A stretch of DNA of 64,000 nucleotides from Arthrobacter pascens (GTDB lineage Bacteria; Actinomycetota; Actinomycetes; Actinomycetales; Micrococcaceae), in assembly GCF_030815585.1 (NCBI RefSeq), contig NZ_JAUSWY010000001.1, forward strand, positions 4,402,001 through 4,466,000. Direction: 5' to 3'. The stretch's first letter is position 1. Every line of letters starts with the position of its first letter. The position numbers and the translations under genes were made by a program. The notes beneath the pieces were generated by a model. The model made no database searches. It was not told where the DNA came from and was given only the letters and a program-made list of their open reading frames with translations. This document shows, piece by piece, positions 57,776 through 64,000 of this stretch.

Positions 57776-57979
57776 GCTGTCTGCTTCGTCACCGACGACA
57801 AAGGCAGATCGCAAATCCCCTTCTACAGGGAGATTTACTGGCCGCGCCGACCATAAACACGTATGAAAGGCTAACCGGGACGCGGAGAATGTGATTCTTT
57901 GATGGATCGTCGTTGCCGATTCCGGTCAGCAAGGAACGGTCCATCTACCGTCCTGCGAACTGGGTCGGGTCCGAATGGC

Positions 57980-58025
57980 TGTGGGTAACCCTGTGGAAAA
58001 CACTGTGTATAACTTCTGGGGATAA
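57980..58025 (+). other. Array of four DnaA-box-like sites at ~12-bp steps
   Basis: TGTGGGTAA (57980), TGTGGAAAA (57992), TGTGTATAA (58004) and TGGGGATAA (58017), all in one orientation with starts 12, 12 and 13 bp apart. Each has one mismatch from TGTGGATAA. The even phasing resembles cooperative DnaA arrays. Confidence 0.55.
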
Positions 58026-58611
58026 CTCATCGAACTCGCGAACCGGAGGCGAGGCAGCCATTGCGCTGAGCCATGCAGGCCGACTTGGCCGGACCAAGAT
58101 GGGACGTTCTGTGGGCACTTGCTCACATAATCTTCACGCACATGCCAGCCGCGAGACAGACTCAGTTTGGCATCCATGCTGCTGCTTCCTCGGCCAAGTG
58201 ACACGGACCGCCCGCTATTCGAGCGAGGACACTGTACGGTCTAGACGACACTGGGGACCCATGCCGACTGTAGTCAGCACAAGTTCAGTGACAGCCACTG
58301 CAGGAGCGCGACACCGGCCAGGAGTACGATGTGCCACTGACGGGCCGAGTCGCGCGTTTGTTGGGAGCAGCGATGAAATGGCCGTGTTCGGGGCAGGGCT
58401 GCGGCGGGGGGTGAGTCAAGTCTGGGACACGTTCATCGGGCCAGACTGAGGACCTCATTGGGGATTTGCGTGGGTGGCCAGGAGTATCCCCCAGATCGTC
58501 CGTCCGCTATGTGAGGTGGTTGGCCGCTTGGGGTTTGGGTTTTGAGACTCGGGAATGTGCTTCTGTGTCTGTGCCCCTGTCCCCTTGAACGTCCAGTTTC
58601 CGGCCTCATCA

Positions 58612-58627
58612 TGTTTCACGTGAAACG
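58612..58627. other. parS: parS site 6 (one mismatch)
   Basis: TGTTTCACGTGAAACG; only the final base differs from the consensus palindrome. Confidence 0.88.
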
Positions 58628-59574
58628 CGTCAGCTCTTGTCGCACACCGGCCAAGGACGGAGGGTCTCCAGATGAGGATCGTTGTCTCGGAGCTCGGTGT
58701 CCGCTGACGATTCCCAGCAGGCAGGATACGACGGCGTGGAGCTTGCTCTCGGGCAGTTCCTTTCGCCGTGCATGTGGGTAGGTGCCTTCTCATTACCCAC
58801 TCACTTTCTTCGCAACGGGATCGGGAACCGAAATCGGGACTGCGAAACAAGCAGGGGTGCACCGGCAGCGTGCATGCTTTCACGGAGGGCAGATGAGTAT
58901 CGCGGCTGGTCGAGCACCGCCTATTACTGGAAGAAGGACTGACAGGATCTTCGAGAAGGGATGTCGTGCCGCACACATCCGCGATCGTCCGCTGGAGTTC
59001 TGACAGCAGCTCTGGACGTGATCGCATTCGCCATCGGCGGTCTGGGCGCCCAATGGCCGGACTCAGTTGGGTCATGGCTTGTATACGCGTTCCAAGGCTG
59101 CTGGATCTTCGCTGCGGTCTTCAGGATGGGGCACCGCCGTCGGCTGAAGGCACGGAGCCGGTTCTAGCGCAATCGGAGACGTGGTGCCGTCCTCAGACCG
59201 TTCTGGATGGTGAGATCGCCCGGATCATGTCAGAACGCTGTATACCCGACTTGCCCATCCTGCAGGAGCGATCCAACGAATCACGGAATATGTGGTGTCC
59301 TCCACCTCTGTCGCTCAACGACGCGAAAGCTGGATTCCGCTAGGTACCTAAGGATCGATGAGACGCATGCCGGCGGCCCTGTCCCTCTGCAAAACCAGCC
59401 GGCTGCAGAACCGCGTACCGGAGAAGTGAAGTTCGAGCTGGGTGCAACGATCTCGGCCCTTGCGCCGGAAAATGAAACACGGATCGATCCGCGTGAGCAA
59501 ATAGTCGTTGTTACGGAGCTTGGTATCTACTGAGCACGCAGTAGCCCGGGGGTCGTGGCGGAGCCGTACGCATA

Positions 59575-59590
59575 TGTTTCACGTGAAACA
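59575..59590. other. parS: parS site 7
   Basis: Perfect 16-bp TGTTTCACGTGAAACA. Confidence 0.95.
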
Positions 59591-60384
59591 ACCCCAGCTG
59601 GCCAGAGCTTCGCCTTCCGACTGGGCACTCAGTAGAATTCCACTGAACAGAAGATGCACGATACCTACGAGTTGGTCACCACTCGAGGATAGAGGTACGT
59701 TCTTGTCGCGCGGAGAATCGGCGCCGGACCCATCCCCCGTGACTGTGCCCTGGATACGAGTCTCGTCCTATCGCATTTCCCCTAGTGGTACGACGAAGAT
59801 CGTGGATTTCAATGGCGATACAGGAAATGGCTGCTGCGGCGAACACGATGCGTGGGTGCCCAGGGAGGAACATTCTTCGGATATCTACACATCCTCTCGC
59901 CCTTCATCGAGTGGCATTGGCTTTGCACTGTAAAAACTGCTCCTGGTTCCCGACTATCCGGTTCATCGTTCGTATTGTTCGTAGTCGAAACGCAGCATTC
60001 CATTGTTCAGGGTGGACAGCAAACGCGCCGAACTCACCGAAACGGTTCGAAAATGTTGCTGCTATCTACGAGCGACCCCTAAAGCAGTTGCACCTTGAGG
60101 AATGTGATGTCCACACTAAACCGCGAGGTAACCACCGATCCAATCCACGCCGATCGGGCCGGATTGGTCATGCCGAGCCATTCTTGGCAGGTCGAGGGCT
60201 CCGCGTGGTTGCCAACAGAGGTCGCTTGTTGTCGAAGTGGAGCCTGACATTCATATCCGGTGACGGCAATAGGTGTCGAAGAGGCTCTCAGTTCCGAATG
60301 GCATTGGTTTAGGCGCCGGTCCGCTCGACTCTGGAAAAATACGGAAGCCCGCCGCCGTCATCTGCGCTCGGCCCCATGCGCAGA

Positions 60385-60400
60385 TGTTTCACGTGAAACA
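60385..60400. other. parS: parS site 8
   Basis: Perfect 16-bp TGTTTCACGTGAAACA. Confidence 0.95.
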
Positions 60401-60497
60401 CCCGCCGCCCGATTGGCCCCGTAGTAACGGAGGGTGGGGCGGAAGAATACAAGCTGGAGGGCCCGCGGTCGTCAGCCACCTTCACTCCCATGCGCGT

Positions 60498-60513
60498 TGT
60501 TTCACGTGAAACG
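60498..60513. other. parS: parS site 9 (one mismatch)
   Basis: TGTTTCACGTGAAACG, 113 bp from site 8, the closest pair in the set and the last before trxA. Confidence 0.88.
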
Positions 60514-60781
60514 GCACCCTCCCCGTGTGTGGTCGAGGGGTTCACTGAACAACAAGCGATTCTTCGCCCCAGGTGTGCATCCCAGTTCTCACCGTCGAGG
60601 AGAGGCCTATGCGTACAACACAGACGTGTTATGAAACCATGATCCTATGCTTTCTGCCGGCAAAGCCCCGGATGCGCTTCCACCACGGAGCGCGCGTGGG
60701 GCCACTGGTCCGGCACCACAAATAAGACAGCCGGCACTCCCTCGGACGTGGCCGCAGAGGAGGAGCCAACCGCGAAACAAA

Positions 60782-60821
60782 AAGAAGTGGCCACCGCTCC
60801 CTGGAGCGGTGGCCACTTCTT
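60782..60821 (-). terminator. Rho-independent terminator of trxA
   Basis: AAGAAGTGGCCACCGCTCC and its exact complement form a 19-bp stem with a two-base centre. In the minus-strand transcript it is followed by a T-rich tail (CTTTTTGTTT reading out of the stem). It lies about 43 bp past the trxA stop. Confidence 0.9.
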
Positions 60822-60863
60822 CGGCCGGTGAGTCAGGCTCAACTGCGGCGGGGGCGATACGCC

Positions 60864-61190
60864 CTAGGACAGTACGTCTGCAAATTCCTTTTCGAAGAAC
60901 TGCTTGGGCTTGGCGCCGATCACGGTGTTCTTCACCTGACCGTCCTTGAAGAGATATACGGCCGGAATTGACGTGATGCCGTATTCAGCGGCAATGGCCG
61001 GGTTATCGTCCACATTCACCTTGACGACATTTACCTTCTCACCATACTGAACAGAGATCTCGTCGAGGATGGGGCCCAGTTTGCGGCAGGGACCGCACCA
61101 CTCTGCCCAGAAGTCCACAATTACCGGCTTGTCGGCTGACAGTACGTCCGTGCCGAAACTTGCATCTGTTACGTCTTTGGCGTTGCTCAT
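60864..61190 (-). CDS. trxA: Thioredoxin
   Basis: 108 residues, one thioredoxin fold. The active site WCGPC is at residues 31-35 (VIVDFWAEWCGPCRKLGP), with the cis-Pro loop in YGITSIPAVYLFKDGQ. It is reduced by the TrxB encoded 36 bp upstream in the same operon. trxB-trxA near parB is the usual actinobacterial arrangement. Confidence 0.97.
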   Translation of the reverse strand: MSNAKDVTDASFGTDVLSADKPVIVDFWAEWCGPCRKLGPILDEISVQYGEKVNVVKVNVDDNPAIAAEYGITSIPAVYLFKDGQVKNTVIGAKPKQFFEKEFADVLS

Positions 61191-61226
61191 AACCTTGTCT
61201 CTCTCTTCGAACGGCGGTAACGCGGA

Positions 61227-62183
61227 TTACGCGTGTAGGTCTGCGAGGTAGTGTTCTACATCGATGGCGGCGACACATCCGGAGCCAGAGGCTGTGATGG
61301 CCTGGCGGTACGTGGGGTCAACAACATCGCCGGCGGCAAAAACGCCCGGAACGCTGGTCTTGGAGCTGCGGCCCTCCACGGCGATGGTGCCGACCGCGGT
61401 CATCTCCAGGCTGTCCCTGACCAATTCGGTGCGCGGATCGTTTCCGATCGCTACAAAGACGCCGGTAACTGGAAGGTCGGAAACGGCACCGTCCAGGAGG
61501 TTCTTGATCTTGAGCCCGGTTACCTTGTCTTCTCCGATGACGTCATCCACGGTGCTGTTCCAGACAAAACTGATCTTCTCATGAGCCAGCGCACGGTCGG
61601 CCATGATCTTGGAGGCCTTAAGCGAATCACGGCGGTGAACAACAGTGACCGACTTGGCGAACTTGGTCAGGAACAGTGCCTCTTCCATGGCTGAGTCTCC
61701 CCCGCCAATGACGGCGATGTCCTGATCCTTGAAAAAGAAACCGTCGCAGGTTGCGCACCAGCTGACTCCGTGGCCGGAGAGTCGCTTCTCGTTCGGCAGG
61801 CCGAGCTCGCGGTACGCGGATCCCGTCGAGAGGATGATCGCTCGGGTCTGGAACGACTCACCAGTGGCGATGGTGACCGTCTTGATGTCTCCGTCGAGCT
61901 GCAGCGCCGTGACATCCTCGAACTGGATCTCAGTGCCGAACCGGGCCGCCTGCTTTTCGAAGTTCTCCATGAGGTCCGGACCCATGATGCCTTCCGGGAA
62001 CCCAGGGTAGTTTTCGACGTCGGTGGTGTTCATCAGTTCGCCGCCGGCGGTGACAGAACCTGCCAGAAGCAAGGGCTTCAGGTTGGCACGGGCCGTGTAG
62101 ACAGCTGCCGTGTAACCAGCCGGGCCAGAGCCGACGATGATGACATCACGTACTTCAGACGCGGTGTTTTCTGCGTTGCTCAC
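61227..62183 (-). CDS. trxB: Thioredoxin reductase
   Basis: 318 residues. FAD site [20 protein letters not shown], redox pair CATC at 143-146 ([13 protein letters not shown]), NADPH site [15 protein letters not shown] and C-terminal FAD motif [15 protein letters not shown]. It uses NADPH to reduce thioredoxin. GTG 62183 has GGAAGAGG upstream at a slightly long spacing; homologous sequence starts after it, and the longer frame to 62255 has no recognisable domain. Confidence 0.97.
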   Translation of the reverse strand: MSNAENTASEVRDVIIVGSGPAGYTAAVYTARANLKPLLLAGSVTAGGELMNTTDVENYPGFPEGIMGPDLMENFEKQAARFGTEIQFEDVTALQLDGDIKTVTIATGESFQTRAIILSTGSAYRELGLPNEKRLSGHGVSWCATCDGFFFKDQDIAVIGGGDSAMEEALFLTKFAKSVTVVHRRDSLKASKIMADRALAHEKISFVWNSTVDDVIGEDKVTGLKIKNLLDGAVSDLPVTGVFVAIGNDPRTELVRDSLEMTAVGTIAVEGRSSKTSVPGVFAAGDVVDPTYRQAITASGSGCVAAIDVEHYLADLHA

Positions 62184-62404
62184 TGAACGGTGAACCTCTT
62201 CCTTAGTTGATGGTCGGCTTTTGGGGCCGGCCACATGGCACAACTGAATCTCCATGGTGAATATTCCGGGCGCCCTGGAAACGGAGAATCACCTCAACAA
62301 GACGCCCCACTAGATTACCGTCTGGTACAGCAGAGCCGCGCCTGTTACCGCCAGGGTGACTCCCGGCGACGTAGACGCGGCTCAGTTGCGGCGGCTAAGG
62401 CAAC

Positions 62405-64000
62405 CTACTGGATTTTGATTTCCGCCAGGCGGATTCCATAGCCGTAGCGGGTCTTGGGGGCGGCCAGCTTGGGGAGGCTCTTGATGGACACGATGACGTA
62501 TTCGGCCTCTACGGGCTCAGCAAGGGGCATGGTCAGGTCCGTGGAGGTAAAGCTGTTGGTCCCCACCTGCCTGGCTCCGTCCAATGACGGACGGTCATTA
62601 GTGAATACACTGACATTTCCTCCGGAAGCACCCAACTGGGTCAGGGTGACGGAGGAAACCGTGGCGGGGTCCTTGAGCTTGATGATGAGCGGAACGCCGC
62701 CGGTGGCAAGCCCGCCCCAATTTTCGGTGGCGAACTCCATATCCGACCAGTAACTGGCAGGGTTGCCGTCATATGCCTTCACCAGATCCACGTCATAAGT
62801 GGCAGCGAAGTCAAAATTTCCCTGGCGGGTGATGCTTTCGATGGCAGGCGGTGCTGCGGGCCGTGCCGAGTTCGTCGGGCCGGCCGTACCGGGGTCTGCC
62901 GGGGCCGAGTTGGAGGCACCGGGGGTGGTGTTGGCCTGGGGATCGGCTTTGAAGAGGCTGCCCAAGTTGGTCACCGCGAAGACCAGCCCGGCAACCAATA
63001 CCACTGCCAAAAGGCCTCCCACGAGCCAGCGCATGGAACGGGGTTCGCGCTCAGGCTCATCGTCGTCGAAGTCGCCTGTCCCAGCGGCGGGAGGAACGGC
63101 AGCCCCAGCGGCCGTGGACCGGGCAAAAGCAGGGAAGTTCCTTGCTGAACGCTCCTGTTCGCGGGGTTGGCCGGCGTTGGCCGAGTCGCCATAGGTGGCG
63201 TCTTGGTCTCCAGGGCTAGAGAGGTAGTCATCCTCGGACCAGAGCGATACTTTTGGCGATCCGGAACCCCTACCATCCTCAGGCCCGGCCGTTCCAGAGG
63301 CAGGGACGTCAGTTTGCCCGCCGGCGGACTGCTTCGGCTGCGGCGCCGTGGGGGCCTGCAGTCCGGCCGGTGATTCGGCTGCGGACGGTTCTGCTGCGTC
63401 GTCGTCGCGGGATTCTGCCTCGCCAACGGCTGCCCTGCCAGCACCAGCGGCCGCACCGGCGCCAGCCGCCGTTCCCGCAGCCCCGGTGCCTGCGGCACCT
63501 GAAGCAGGGGCCGACGTCGGACGGGCCGGCGGCCTGGGCGGGACCACTGGCTGGGCTGACCGATACGGGTCAACCTGGCTCTGGTGATTGCCCGCGTAGT
63601 TGATGTAGCCGGCGTCGACGTTCTCTTCGTCGTCGTACGGTTCGGGCTCATGGGAACGCTGCTGGCCGAAGATTTCACTGCCCAGGGTGTCCGTGAAGAA
63701 CGGCTCAACGTAGGGAGGGTGAGCTGCGACCACCAGGTCCAGCAGATCGGCGGCGGAGGTGTGGTTGGTGATCAGGTACGTGGCGGCCTCGGAGACGCCG
63801 AGATCCAGCACCTGGACATGGCCGGGCCGTTCACCGGTGGCCACCTCGCGGGCGCTCTGTGCCACCTGCTCCGTGTTGTCCGGGCCGGCAACCAGAATGC
63901 TGACCGGACGGTTGAGAACCTGGTCCACCCCGTCCAGCACCAGATCGTGGTCGTGCGAGGTCAATACCGTGGCTGTGACCTTGTAACGGCCGCCGAGTAC
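62405..64000 (-). CDS. MurJ-associated pseudokinase-like protein, C-terminal 531 residues (runs off the window)
   Basis: The frame is open to the window edge. It begins VLGGRYKVTATV, then LDGVDQVLNRPVSILVA, like a Ser/Thr kinase N-lobe in which the VAIK lysine is absent. A diverged kinase-like region to about residue 125 follows, then a long Pro/Ala/Gly-rich linker, one membrane helix near 352-373 (RWLVGGLLAVVLVAGLVFAV), and an extracellular beta-rich domain of about 150 residues (AYDGNPASYWSDMEF, IIKLKDPATVSSVTL) resembling discoidin-type sugar-binding modules. This layout matches the C-terminal part of mycobacterial MviN (Rv3910), which FhaA binds when phosphorylated. murJ is expected just beyond the window. 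Confidence 0.75.
   Translation of the reverse strand, partial: VLGGRYKVTATVLTSHDHDLVLDGVDQVLNRPVSILVAGPDNTEQVAQSAREVATGERPGHVQVLDLGVSEAATYLITNHTSAADLLDLVVAAHPPYVEPFFTDTLGSEIFGQQRSHEPEPYDDEENVDAGYINYAGNHQSQVDPYRSAQPVVPPRPPARPTSAPASGAAGTGAAGTAAGAGAAAGAGRAAVGEAESRDDDAAEPSAAESPAGLQAPTAPQPKQSAGGQTDVPASGTAGPEDGRGSGSPKVSLWSEDDYLSSPGDQDATYGDSANAGQPREQERSARNFPAFARSTAAGAAVPPAAGTGDFDDDEPEREPRSMRWLVGGLLAVVLVAGLVFAVTNLGSLFKADPQANTTPGASNSAPADPGTAGPTNSARPAAPPAIESITRQGNFDFAATYDVDLVKAYDGNPASYWSDMEFATENWGGLATGGVPLIIKLKDPATVSSVTLTQLGASGGNVSVFTNDRPSLDGARQVGTNSFTSTDLTMPLAEPVEAEYVIVSIKSLPKLAAPKTRYGYGIRLAEIKIQ

Larger units (their letters stand above)
55575..60863. other. 5.2-kb gene-free parS region (putative centromere)
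   Basis: Between parB and trxA I find no frame with convincing protein character; all open frames are short, overlapping and rich in Arg, Ser, Cys and Trp as expected of non-coding DNA. The GC content looks lower than in the flanks. It contains eight parS sites, two groups of DnaA-box-like sites (57645-57665 and 57980-58025) and the trxA terminator. One 68-codon frame at 58961-59167 encodes two hydrophobic segments but has no other support. Confidence 0.75.

Noticed and set aside
57913..58449. 178-codon frame in the parS region
   Set aside because: Sequence rich in Trp, Ser, Arg and Cys with no domain; it runs through DnaA-box-like sites, consistent with non-coding DNA.
60645..60842. Minus-strand frame downstream of trxA
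   Set aside because: It would start inside the trxA terminator hairpin, so translation is unlikely, and no family is recognised.

Overview
The window is high-GC actinobacterial DNA spanning the replication-origin region of a chromosome that looks like Arthrobacter or Pseudarthrobacter. The gene order dciA-recF-gnd-dnaN-oriC-dnaA-rpmH-rnpA-yidD-yidC-jag-rsmG-parA-parB, the gyrB-gyrA-DUF3566 block and the fhaA-fhaB-pstP-rodA-pbpA-pknA-pknB block are the classic Micrococcales/Mycobacteriales origin neighbourhood. Genus is inferred from protein character, not from a search.

Left arm (1-11.8 kb): an aldaric-acid (D-glucarate / galactarate) catabolic cluster. It holds the start of a tripartite-tricarboxylate-type solute-binding lipoprotein, a divergent LysR regulator, 5-dehydro-4-deoxyglucarate dehydratase, alpha-ketoglutarate-semialdehyde dehydrogenase, glucarate dehydratase, an AEC-family exporter broken by an in-frame stop, a talarate/galactarate dehydratase-like enolase-superfamily enzyme and a FadR-type GntR regulator. 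Both dehydratases would feed one route to 2-oxoglutarate. Between them an IS110-family element has inserted into a DUF222/HNH gene; both halves of the gene can be recovered and the insertion point read to the base.

Centre-left (11.8-24.6 kb): tRNA-Leu, then the cell-growth signalling operon fhaA-fhaB-pstP-rodA-pbpA-pknA-pknB on the plus strand, facing a pabA/trpG-like amidotransferase, a 56-residue membrane protein and a class E sortase, then crgA and a 3-methyladenine glycosylase. From 24.8 to 37 kb are an AhpD-like protein, a three-gene membrane glycosylation operon (two tandem GT39 paralogues and a GT2-GtrA fusion), a cupin, a DUF4287 protein, a rhomboid protease, cyclophilin, an 11-residue-repeat protein, a GT2 glycosyltransferase and an EamA transporter.

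Centre-right (37-55.6 kb): tRNA-Ala, a tiny DLW-39-type gene, tRNA-Ile, then DUF3566-gyrA-gyrB, dciA-recF, gnd, dnaN and dnaA on the minus strand. oriC lies between dnaN and dnaA. rpmH through parB read away from it on the plus strand.

Right arm (55.6-64 kb): about 5.2 kb with no convincing gene but eight parS sites (a ninth lies in parA), interpreted as the chromosomal centromere. It is followed by trxA, trxB and the C-terminal part of a MurJ-associated pseudokinase-like protein on the minus strand. The most unusual structures are (i) a three-copy, ~129-bp DnaA-box module at 24.6 and 31.1-31.5 kb with almost fixed internal spacing, (ii) the gene-free parS region, which carries its own DnaA-box-like arrays, and (iii) a parS site forming the core of the parB terminator hairpin.
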